NCBI GenBank assembly: GCA_004335835.1
Contig: RWJK01000018.1
Coordinates: 1 to 34,439 of the forward strand
DNA: 34,439 bases
Direction: 5' to 3'
Origin: Scenedesmus sp. ARA3
Lineage: Eukaryota > Chlorophyta > Chlorophyceae > Sphaeropleales > Scenedesmaceae
The position numbers and the translations under genes were made by a program. Shown here one piece after another: positions 10,117 to 19,700 of the stretch. The number at the start of each line of letters is the position of its first letter. The stretch's first letter is position 1. The notes below the pieces were generated by a model, which was not told the origin of the DNA, made no database searches, and worked only from the letters and a program-made list of their open reading frames with translations.

Positions 10117-12947
10117 AGCATTCAGATCAGCTGCATGCGAACAAGTACAGCATGAGCGCGCTGCAGCAGGTGTTTGCAGGAGGGTGGGATGCGGGCCAGC
10201 AGCAGCGGCGGCAGCAGCATCATGCACTGTGTGCAGTACAACCAGAACGACGAGAACGAGTACGGCATGAGCGCACCCCTGCAGGTGGGCTGCGACAGAG
10301 AAGGTGCAGTTTTCTGTGTGATCGGGTGTTGGGGGTTGCGGGCCAGCAGCAGCAACGCAACGGCACTTGTCTTCAGCTGCGTGCATCAGAACAAGTTTGG
10401 CATGATCTAGATGTCGTGCATTGCAGGTGGGCAATGCAGCTGCGCTTTTATACCTTGGTCACTAACATATCAGTAGTGCCGCAAGCGCGCATGCGGTACC
10501 TATGCCCTGCCTGATCACCATCATGCTGCCGCAGCAACCGCAGCAGTGGCAGCAGCAGCAGCAGTATGCCGCAAACTTTGTGCCTACTGTGCTGCACTGC
10601 GCTGCGCTGGCAGAGCGGCACCAAGCGCAGCAGCTTCAAGAGCGCATCGTCGTGCACGCTACTCAAAGGCAGCAGCAGCCACTTTGCTGCATTGTGTGCT
10701 GTGCCATTGTACTGCAGAGCGGCACCAAGCGCAGCAGCTTCAAGATGATCAAGCAGGTGCCCACCACGGGGCCGCCCGTGCCGCTGGGGCCCACGCCCCC
10801 CATCATGTGAGTGATTGGATGCGTACATTATGGTTTTCTGGTGGTCTTTGAGTGTGCTTGTGCTGGGCGTGCCAGAGTGCGTTTGCTGAGCAATTTCTGG
10901 CGTTGCTTTGCAGTCAGCCTGGCTTGTTTGTGAGCATAACGGCAGTCGTGAGTATGTTGGCAGTTGGCAGCTTCAAGATGATCAAGCAGGTGCCCACCAC
11001 GGGGCCGCCCGTGCCGCTGGGACCCACACCACCCATCATGTGAGCAGCGCATTGCGTCAGCCTGATAGGTCAAGCACCTTCAAGTAATAGCTGTAAGCAG
11101 CCGCCGTCCGCCTGGTCCCGCACAGAGCCCCACATTGCTGACACCTCAAGAAGTTGTTTTGGCAGCGTGTGTGTTTGGGTGGTTGGGTGGTGGCGCTGGG
11201 GCCCACGCCGCCCATCATGTGAGCAGCAAGCAACGGCGCAGTGGTATTCCTGCCTCTGCAGCCTGTGGCAGTTCTGCTGTGCGCTGCGGCATTCGTTCTG
11301 GTGGTGCTAGACTAGGGTTGCTTGCAATGCACCGCTTGCGGCATATGAATGGCTTTGGTGCAGTCAGTCGACCTGTAGATGTTGGTGCATGGTGAGCTCT
11401 GGGCTTCGTGAATTCTCCACGACCCCCTGGGCTGCACCTGCCTGCCTGCCTGCCATCCTCACCGTGTGCTGCCGCTGCCCTCTCCTGCCACTGTTACTTG
11501 TTGTTTCTTGTATCTCAGCTGGCGGCTGGTGCACGAGTCGCTGCCGCTCAAAGGCAAGCAGTACAATGACCTGCCTGCAGCTGTGCTGGAGGTGGCTGAG
11601 TCATCCCTGACGGGCATCTACAGCGTGCAGTTCATGCATGCGCTAGGGCGCAAGCCAAACAAGTCGAGCATGCATCCTCTCACACCATGTGCTGCCGCTG
11701 CTGCCAATGTTTTCTTCCCACTGCTGCTGTCTGCCCATCGCGCGACACAGCTGGCGGCTGGTGCACGAGTCGTTACCTCTGAAGGGCAAGCAGTACAATG
11801 ATCTGCCCGCAGCCGTGCTGGAGGTGGCTGAGTCATCCCTCACAGGCATCTACAGCGTGCAGTTCATGCACGCGCTGGGCTGCCAGGTCGACTACCGTGT
11901 GGCGCGTCGCAGCCAAGTGTTTGTGATCAATCACGAAGACTCAGAGGTGCAGGTGCGTATGAAGTTGCAGATGGTTCGTTGATAATCGATCAGTTTGGTG
12001 CTGTTGCTGTTGGTTGCGCTGGGCTGCCAGGTCGACTACCGCGTTGCACGCCGCAGCCAAGTGTCCGTGATCAACCACGAAGATTCGGACGTGCAGGTGC
12101 GCACGTGATTGCAGATGGTTGGCTGATTGCAGTTGGTTTGGTGCTGTTTGCTGTTGGTTGAGCTGGGCTGCCAGGTCGACTACCGCGTGGCGCGCTGCAG
12201 CCAAGTATTTGTGATCAACAATGAGGATTCGGAGGTGCAGCTGCGTTGAGTGCTGCTGTTGTGCAGTAGGTTGTTGCTGCCTGCATGCAATGTGTGCGCA
12301 ACCAGGCCTTTGTGATCATCCACAAGGATGTCAAGGTGCAGGTGCGTGTAACTGCAAATGGTTTGATGACTGCAGGCTGTGTGGTTTGCTGCTGTTGCCG
12401 CTGTTGAGCTGTGCTGTGAGGTCGGCTACCGCGCGGCGCAACGCAGACAGGTCTTCGTGATCAACCACGAGGATTTTGGAAGTGCAGGGGCGGGGGGAAT
12501 GTTTTGTTGGTGCAGTTGTGTTTGTTTGGTTTTTAAACTCCAATTATGTGCTGCACTCCAGTCGCAGCCAGCTGCTGGTGTGCCCTGCAAAACAGGTTGC
12601 ATAGCTGCAGCTGAGACCAGCAGTGCTGCCAAGGTGTTTGATCACCGGCAATGGGGCATTTTTACAGTGCATGCAGCCTTGGCTGAGCATCTGGCTGGCA
12701 GCATACGCGGGTGCAACTGTGCATTCGCATTGCTTGTGTCTGCTGTTTTGCTGCCCCGGCGAACATGCCCTCCATGCAGGTGACGCTGTTCTCCGTGTCT
12801 TCACGCACCACCGGCAAACCGCTGTTCGAGGGCCATGCAGTAGAGGCGCGGCTGCCGGCAGCGCCGGAGCAGCAAGTAGAGGCAGCACGCAAGCTGGGCC
12901 GCTTCTGCCAGAAGCTGCTGCCCATGGTGCTGCTCAAGAAGGTGTAG
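9816..12947 (+). CDS. MED18: Mediator of RNA polymerase II transcription subunit 18
   Basis: MED18 is a head-module subunit of Mediator, which links activators to RNA polymerase II in the nucleus. Supported exons: 9948-10065, 10718-10806, 11751-11952 and 12780-12947 (TAG at 12945), with consistent phases and about 192 codons. Seen in order: GIVSPADHDALVALLKGMC (plant form GIIETQHVEALEILLQGLC), the Ser/Lys-rich segment KRSSFKMIKQVPTTGPPVP, WRLVHESLPLKGKQ, a GIYSVQFMHALGCQVDYRV block matching the family's MFYTLGYKLDHE region, and a C-terminal beta-strand/helix pair, VTLFSVSSRTTGKPLFEG then a KLGRFCQKLLPMVLLKK helix. The start codon is not settled: the exon-1-like copy at 9816 begins ATG in frame, but the better exon starts at 9948 after an AG. 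MED18 is short and weakly conserved, so this rests on motif order and length. Confidence 0.72.
10087..10116. repeat. CAG trinucleotide run in MED18 intron
   Basis: About nine CAG/GCA units just after the donor of exon 9948-10065. Confidence 0.9.
10138..10412 (+). repeat. Three copies of the 3' edge of MED18 exon 9948-10065
   Basis: Copies at 10138-10175, 10238-10292 and 10383-10412 repeat the end of the exon (DENEYGMSAPLQ) with, in the first two, the CAG/GTG donor. The middle copy is almost perfect. The last keeps only NKFGMI. Confidence 0.88.
10605..11226 (+). repeat. Copies of both edges of MED18 exon 10718-10806
   Basis: One copy of the 5' edge lies upstream at 10605-10641 (SGTKRSSFK with its CAG acceptor). 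Two copies of the 3' edge lie downstream: a long one at 10967-11046 covering about 75 bases of the exon with the GTGAG donor, and a short one at 11191-11226 (LGPTPPIM plus donor). The exon itself sits at 10718-10806. Upstream copies carry the acceptor and downstream copies carry the donor. Confidence 0.92.
11519..11650 (+). repeat. Near-complete upstream copy of MED18 exon 11751-11952
   Basis: About 130 bases after a CTCAG acceptor repeat the first two-thirds of the exon with only silent or mild changes (WRLVHESLPLKGKQYNDLPA on through QFMHALG). It then stops without a clear donor. It is most simply a duplicated 5' edge, the longest in the window. Confidence 0.9.
12017..12489 (+). repeat. Four copies of the 3' edge of MED18 exon 11751-11952
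   Basis: Copies at 12017-12102, 12161-12245, 12297-12348 and 12413-12489 repeat the end of the exon (CQVDYRVARRSQVFVINHEDSEVQ) with the donor-like GTGCG or a decayed form (CTGCG, GGGCG). Divergence differs between copies, consistent with stepwise duplication. Spacing of about 120-145 bases includes shared intron sequence such as GCTGTTGGTTG. Confidence 0.93.
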
Positions 12948-13550
12948 CATTGCAGCGGAACGGCAGCACCTTGACCTGCTGTGGTGCTTGCAGCGCAGCA
13001 GGTGGCGCGCAGTAGTGCAGTTTAGTAGCTGGGAGGCAACGGCCACTGGTTGTAGCAAGCTGTCATATCCAGCGCAAGGTGCTGCTCACTTTGTTGGACA
13101 ACCGGACTGCGCAGCCCCAAGGGCTCGCACTGTTAACAGTTTCTGCAGCTGCTTGCACTGTCAAGATTATTATGCAGCTGCTTGAGTGTGTGCTCAACCT
13201 GGGGGACAGCCACGGGCGACACTGGCTGTATGTGCCGTGAACTAGATAGCATTGCTCGTACCGCCTGCAGGTGCAGCAAGCGCCTGGTGATGCTGACAAG
13301 CAGCTTGCCTGCTGTACTTGAGGCATGCACATGTTTTGGAATCGACACGAGTTTGAGTTGTGGATGGTCAGGGTTGCAGATGCCGTGATCCGGCATCTGC
13401 GCTGTGCTGTGAGGGTGCACTGCTAGGGTTGGGAACTTGGAGCATGGTAACTAGGCTCTCGCGGTTGCCAAGCCGTGAACATACTTTAGTTTTCTTTCCT
13501 TTGAAGCCGTGTCACGCTTGGATCGCTGCTGTAGTTCCCCTTTTCACACC
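12948..13550. other. MED18 3' region and upstream region of the bicistronic pair
   Basis: No exon recognised. I saw no clear TGTAA polyadenylation signal close after the MED18 stop. A pyrimidine-rich stretch (TTTAGTTTTCTTTCC) at about 13487-13501 precedes the next ATG and may belong to its promoter or 5' UTR. Confidence 0.4.
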
Positions 13551-13736
13551 ATGCTTGCTCGCACCACCCCAAAGCCAATCCGCAACTGGCTCCTCGCGGC
13601 AGGCATCTTCGCATTCAGCTCCGCCACATACTTTTACGTCCTGCGGCAAGTGGGGCCGAACCTGAACCAGCAGCTGGAGGCAGAGTCAGCACGGCAGGAA
13701 GCAGCAGAGGCAGGTCGCAGCAGCAGGCAGCAGTAG
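13551..13736 (+). CDS. Small single-pass membrane protein, possibly COA3-like cytochrome c oxidase assembly factor
   Basis: Intronless, 61 residues. A short basic N-terminus (TPKPIRNW) leads into one hydrophobic segment (WLLAAGIFAFSSATYFYVL, residues ~12-30), then a polar, Gln/Glu/Ala-rich helical tail. The RNW-hydrophobic-Y-Y-(M/L)RQVG pattern resembles small mitochondrial inner-membrane proteins of the COA3 type, which help Cox1 maturation, but it is too short for certainty. PET117-like proteins share the same layout. The start context is ACACCATGC. Its stop is 5 nt before the ATG of the alkyltransferase gene, so it is probably the first cistron of a shared transcript. Confidence 0.5.
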   Translation: MLARTTPKPIRNWLLAAGIFAFSSATYFYVLRQVGPNLNQQLEAESARQEAAEAGRSSRQQ

Positions 13737-13741
13737 CGAGC

Positions 13742-15665
13742 ATGGGCCACCGCAGAGCTCCCAAGCGCCTTGGGCCTTGCATGTTGCCACCTGTTATAGC
13801 TGAGGGTGGCGTGAGCAAGCCCAACAGGCCACCTACTGCTTACGAGCAGCGGGTTTATGAGGTGGGTGGTCATCACTGCAGGACTACTAGGTATGCACTG
13901 TGTGGTGCAGCTGCTGCCCATGCGGCTTTCTTCCAGCAGCAGCGCACACGCAAACATGCAGTGCTACAGCCACATGCTTCACCAGCTGTCCTGCATTCCC
14001 CCAGCAGATGTGCAAGGCCATTCCTAAAGGCAAGGTGTCCACATATGGCGACATGGCCAAGGCACTGTCTTCCTCAGCGCGCGCAGTGGGCCAGGTGGGT
14101 TGGGTGTGTCGTGTGCAGCATGCAGAGCATGTCACAAAAATGACGCGTCTGGTGCTGGGTTGTCCGTTTCTTGTGCGTACAGTCTGCCTGATGCGCATGT
14201 GCTGCTTGGAACGACCCATCAGATCAGCATTGCTGGCACCAGGTAGATCTACAGCAGTGGAAGCTGACGTGCGTGCCAGGCCAGGTGCCCTGCCAATTTT
14301 TACAGCAGAGGCTGCCTATGGTTCCTGCAGCTGCGCTTCCATGGCGCATGCTGCAGCATTGGTTAGGTCGAAGCCAGAGCAGGCGCAGCCAGCTCAGGAT
14401 CTGGCAGCGCGCCAGCAGGACTGTGGCTAATCATGCTGCCGCGCTGCGTTGCTGTTGCTGCGCAGGCAATGCGGCGCAACCCCTTTGCGCCTGTTGTGCC
14501 CTGCCACAGGGTGGTGGCCTCCAGCCTGGACCTGGGAGGGTTCAGCGGCAGCTGGGTGAGCAACAAATCATCGAGAATATGCTGTGAGACAGCAGCTCAG
14601 CTCAGCAGCAGCAGCAGCAACTGCAGGGTAGGGCAATTGATGAAGCACACTAGTTTCGGGGCCTTAGCGGAAGTAGTGGCAGTTGCAGGGAGTGACTGTT
14701 GTGCAGCTGAGCTTCGCTGTGCTCAACCTGCTCATGGTGGCCTCCAGCCTGGACCTTGGAGGCTTCAGCGGCAGCTGGGTGAGCGGGTGACAATAAACAT
14801 ATTTTGAAGTTGTCGTAGAGCAGCAGCAGCAGCAGCAGCAGCCTCCAGCCTAGACTGGGGAGGTTTCAGCGGCAGCCGGGTGAGGGAGTGCCGCACACGT
14901 TCATCAGCAGATAGCAGCAGTCGTAGCAGCAGCGGCAGCCTCCGGCCTGGACCTGGGGACTTCAACGGCAGCTGGGTGAGCGGATGTTGCGCACACCTTC
15001 TTTTCGGCAGATCAGCAGCAGCAGCAGCAGCAAGGCAGGACAACTCAAATAGCAACTGGCTCTCGAGGCTTCTGTGGCAGCTGGGCAAGCCATCAGCAAG
15101 TGCAGCAGTGGCAGTTGCAGAGACAGACCGCTGTGCAGCTAAGCTTTGCTGCGCACTCAACCCGCCACATGTGCACGTGTTGTCTGGTGCGCCTCACATC
15201 TTCCCCTTGTCTGTCTGCGCGCCTGTCGTGTACATGTGCCCAGGGCATCAGCTGTGCCAACGTGCAGCGCAAGAAGGCCATGCTGCAGGCGGAGGGCGTG
15301 CAGTTCCTGGGGGACAAGGTGCGAGGGGCTGCGGCGGATGAGCTGGATGCTGCTGTGCAACTGCTGCACTGCTGCCGTACTGCTGCTTTGATGGTACGCA
15401 GTCACAGTGTGCAGGTTCATGAACTGTTTGTGCATGCACATCACCAAGTAATGTGTGCTGGGATGTGAAAGTGTCCGTACACATTCATCTGGCGCGGGCT
15501 TTGCCAACATGCTACCATTGTTCCGCTGCGTGCTGCCCTGCTGCGTCATGTTGTGCACCTGCCGCTCTGCAGATCCTTGGCTCGAAGTTCATGGTGACGG
15601 CAGAGGACCTGAAACAGCTGGTCCAGCAGCAGCAGCAGCAGCAGCAGGATGGCAAGCAGCACTGA
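13742..15665 (+). CDS. MGMT: MGMT-type O6-alkylguanine-DNA alkyltransferase
   Basis: Family role: removes alkyl groups from O6 of guanine by suicide transfer to an active-site cysteine. Exons: 13742-13861, 14008-14094 (or from 14005), 14466-14555, 15244-15318 and 15573-15665, all phase 0, giving 154 residues, the length of the bare catalytic domain. Seen: TAYEQRVYE, then IPKGKVSTYGDMAKAL (helix-turn-helix start), ARAVGQ, AMRRNPFAPVVPCHRVV (active-site PCHRV, Cys at about residue 82), then LGGFSGSW and QRKKAMLQAEGV. The family's Asn-Pro pair and PCHRV are intact, so this is not an ATL protein, which has Trp for Cys. The C-terminus ends in a Gln8 tract coded by CAG repeats. The acceptor before exon 2 is a tandem CAGCAG. 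Exon 3 has four copies of its donor edge in the next intron. Confidence 0.87.
14735..15095 (+). repeat. Four copies of the 3' edge of MGMT exon 3
   Basis: Copies at 14735-14784, 14840-14885, 14935-14980 and, weaker, 15040-15095 repeat the end of exon 14466-14555 (VVASSLDLGGFSGSW) with its GTGAG donor (decayed to GCAAG in the last). Copies lie about 100 bases apart. Between them are CAG runs. Confidence 0.93.
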
Positions 15666-16700
15666 TTGCCTGCTGATGGCAGACAGATACTCCAGCAGCA
15701 GCGGCAGCAGCAGGCACGGCTGTTACAGACGTTGTCGTGGGCAGCAAGCAGCATCTCTGTGAGCAGCAGCAGCTGGAGCCTGGCCTGGAGGCACTGCCGC
15801 CGCAAGTAAGGCGCTGCACAGCTTCTGCTGCTGGGACCTACCATTGTGGGGATGCTGAGGGAGTGGTGTTCGCAGTTGACAATGGCTTGTGCCTTGCTAC
15901 GGACACAAGCAGGTTAGCAACATTTATTGGGTGCGCTGCCAGCACAGCATGCGTCACGAGCACAGCAGTGCCACAGCCAGGCTGGCCCTTGCCTGCAAGC
16001 AGCAAACATTCACTCAGCATTGGCTGCTGCTGGAGGCAAGCTAGACTCCTGAACAGCGTTTCAATATTGGATAACAGCTTGCTTGTACAAGCAATGTTGC
16101 ATCCAGTCATGCATGCCGTGCTGAGTGTTGCTATTCTGGATGGCATTTATTACGCAGAACGTGGACGTTGTTGATGCTGGTGCAGCGTCATGTGATGCAG
16201 TTTTCAACTTTGGTTTGACGGTCACCCAACGGTTGGGCACGTTGTCAGGTTTGTGCTGGCTTGCAGTGCAACTGGCTCAGGTGTCTGCGCAGCATGACAG
16301 TTGGTGGCTGTATTGTGCTGGTGGTGCCACTACAGTTCAACCGGGGTTCGCTTCAGCGTTGAGCTCTGGCATGCGACTACGTGATACCTGTGAGACAGCA
16401 TGGTATTCACACATCACTCTGTTGCTGACAGAAGTATTACAGTGTGTTGCAGTACGTACTGCCGATGGGTTCAACCAACTGCACTACTATACTATAGTAC
16501 AGTAGTACGCTAAGCTAGTGCAGCAATTGGTAGGAACTACGTCCAGGCGCCTGCCCGCACACAGCCTGTGCGTTCAAGAATCCACCCACTGTGGCAAGAC
16601 CTCGGTTGCTTGCCCAATGCTCCCCACACAACAAAGCAACAAGGCAGCAATACAGCTCGCTCACAGCAACCCGCATTGACGCAGCAAACCATCCCTTTGT
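15666..16700. other. Convergent intergenic region between MGMT and the beta-helix gene
   Basis: No exon recognised. It holds the 3' ends of two convergent genes, CAG-rich for the first few hundred bases. Confidence 0.5.
16437..16441 (-). other. Candidate TGTAA polyadenylation signal of the beta-helix gene
   Basis: TGTAA on the minus strand, about 260 bases after the stop codon at 16701. TGTAA is the usual green-algal signal. A five-base match occurs often by chance, so this is weak. Confidence 0.3.
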
Positions 16701-19700
16701 TCAGCTTCCCGACAGCACCGCCTCCATGTCACCACCCAGCACTGCCTCTGAGGGGTCCTTGCAACCACACTGCACTGCCAGGTGAGGCTCAGGATCACTA
16801 CCCAACACTCCTTTCTTGTCGTTATCCAGCACAGGCTGCGTGCAAACGCCGCAGCACACTATGCGAAGCTTAAAACGCCTGCGCAGCGCAGCCAACGCCT
16901 GCAAAACACGCTGCCAGTCCACGCCAAGCAGCATGCGGCGCACTACGGACGCCACAAACGCGGCATGCAGCAACAGCAGCAGCACACCCATCACTTCTTT
17001 GTACACGTCACCCGGCTCAGGCCCACTGTTAGATGGCAAGAAAGACATTCCCACCACATTGGTGAAGAACAGGCAGCACAAGCTCTGCAGAGCAACCACC
17101 GTAGCAGCAGGCAATGCATGCGGGCGTGCTGCCACCAGCAGCAAAACTATCAATGCCAGCGCAGCCGTCATGCAAATTGCCTGGTACATCGGCGACAGAG
17201 TGACGCAAATGTGCTGATCGCAACCAGCACCATTGTCTGCAGCAGCACCACAGCTTCCCAGTAGCAGCAACCTGTGCGATATGAGCGGTATAGGAAGCCC
17301 CAATGCCTGATCGTCCAAGGGTGCCTCAACATATTGTTGAGGCGTGCACGCAGCGTCAAATGTGCGATGGATATCGGAAGCAGTACGCATATCAACAGCA
17401 GCAGCGGCAGGCCCAGCCCATATGCCCACCGCGCATGCCAGCCAACAAAGCACTGCTGAGAGGTGTCAAGCACCCACCAGGACCCCACAGCGTTCGCCTG
17501 GTACGGCTCTGACACAGGCCTATCCAGGCGCACACAAGCAAACAAGCTGAAGACGATGTTCAAAATGGGGGTGAGAAAGAAGAACGCAACAACCAGCACG
17601 CCACGGGCAAGCCTATCACCCATGCTGAGGCTGACTACTGCTCTTCTCCTTCTTTTTGAGTAGAAGATCGAGGCCTCCACCAGCATGAGCACAGCTAGCA
17701 TTGCAAGCGGCATGCTCAGGTTAAAAAGCACCCGCTGCACAGCCAGTGGCATGCTACTTTCATGAGGCAGCAAGCAGTCGATGCTGACAGTGCCTGAAAA
17801 CCCAGATGCATATACCAGTGCAATCACCCTCAGCAGCTGCAGTAGACTGGATGGCCAGTCCTGCCCCACAGACAGCACCAGCAGCAGATACTGCACATGC
17901 AGCACCAGCAGTTTTGTGAGGTCGCCTGCTGCAGCCATGGCGCTGCTGCTGCCACTGCTGCTGCTGCTGCTGCCGCCTGGTCTTGCTCCAAGCGACAGGT
18001 GTGTCTGCAGCTTGATGGCTGCCAGCAGCACTGCAAAGGAGAGGATGTACAGCCCGATGATGGCGCCTTTGCTTTGGCAAGCAGAGCAGTGCAGGGCCTT
18101 GGTAGAGCCGTAGCCAGGGCCGCAGGTGCCACACAGGTTGGCTGTGTAACCTGCGTGACCAAGTCACAAAAGCATGATGCGCTGTGACTGAATCGCCATA
18201 AGCAAAAACTATGATGTATGTCGTGCAGGTCATACCATGGTACTGCACTGCTGGAGCGATGGGAGCTGACGGTCCGCTTATGCATGTCTTGCCATGACCT
18301 GAGCAGTGCAGCATCTGCGCCCATGGCTCTGACTGGTAAAGCCGGAAACACCATGCCTGCATGGCCAGACTAGTCTGATCCTTGCATGCAGTAAGTGGTG
18401 CTTGGAAGATGGTTTCAGTTCACTGCAGACAGCGCATCAAGTGAGGTCATATGCAAGCATCTAGGCTGGGCATTCAGACCTCTGAATTTCTTGAAGGCAG
18501 CTCACCTGGGGAGCACTGCAGCTGGCTGAAGCTGCCAGAGCCGCGGCAGGCGGGGTCTGCAGCACACTGATGCAGCGGGCCTCTTGCGCCTAGGCAGGCA
18601 TCGTTGTTCAGGCACCTGCGACAGGTGACAGTCATTTCAATGTAGTCCGTGCATTACACATACTCTTGCCTAGCCATAGGCAGTCCTGCCGTCAGTGATG
18701 CATCAGTAGTGTTACTACACATCAAGATCACCGGAAATCAGCGATATTATAAATGTGTTGGTCAGTTTTGTGTCTGCCCCGAGTGTTTGCTGTGACTCCT
18801 CACCTGTGCACCTGCCCTGAGTAGGCAGACGAAGACCAGAAGCCAGCCAGGGGAGCCACAGCTGCGCCGCCGCTGCAGTTTGCGTGTGCAGCACACTGGT
18901 CGCAGCTTGCATTAGCTGGATTGAAAGAAAAACTGCCGGCAGGGCAGGCCAGGCAGCTGTCGGGGCTGGCTGTGACCTCGCCTTGCACGCAGCGCCGGAT
19001 GTGCAGCGTCAGCTTGGCTGGAGCCAGGTTGCGGATCGCCTGCAGCCAGCGCAGGCGCCGCTCACAGGCTTGTGCAGTGGTGCATTTTTGCCAGTTAGAT
19101 GCCATAGCATGCAGGCAATGCAGCACTTGGGGCGTGCAGCCGTAATGGCACTAGCAGGTGCGTATGATATCTATGAAACATGCTCTGCTCTTTGCAAGGC
19201 ATGCGTACTCCGCTGCCCTGGAGATATTTGCTCCATGATTGAGGTTGTCTGCAGGCATGCAGACGCAGCCTACATTCACATATTGCACGCATGTTATGGT
19301 GTGTGGATGGAAAGCTAAGGTGTTTGGGAAGCTGTTACTGATAGCTCAGTACTGCAATGGGCTGGCACAGTGCTGTGTAAGGCACTGCACTGCTGCTGGC
19401 TGAGGCCAGGCTGCAGTCAGCTCACCATGCAGTTGCCTGGAGGGATCTCAAACACCACGGTGTAGGTGCCAGGCGCCTGCCGCACCTGTCGCGTATGGCA
19501 TGAGTTCAAGACAAGCAATCAGCACGGACTGCTTGTGTTGGCCAGACCAGAAATTGCTGCTCTGCGACCCATCTGCTGCATTAAAATGCCCAGCGTTTAT
19601 CAAATCAGGCTGTTGCATCAGCAGGCGACTATGTTACTGAAGTAAGCAGCAATGCACATGCATGCGTCTGATCATGTCATGCTCATGTGAACTGAATGCA

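Noticed and set aside
13551..15665. Single fused gene joining the small membrane protein to the alkyltransferase
   Set aside because: The first ORF has its own in-frame stop and the second its own ATG in good context; I see no splice pair that would join them.
17195..17212. Programmed ribosomal frameshift
   Set aside because: No slippery heptamer or downstream structure is evident, and similar losses occur in unrelated genes nearby.
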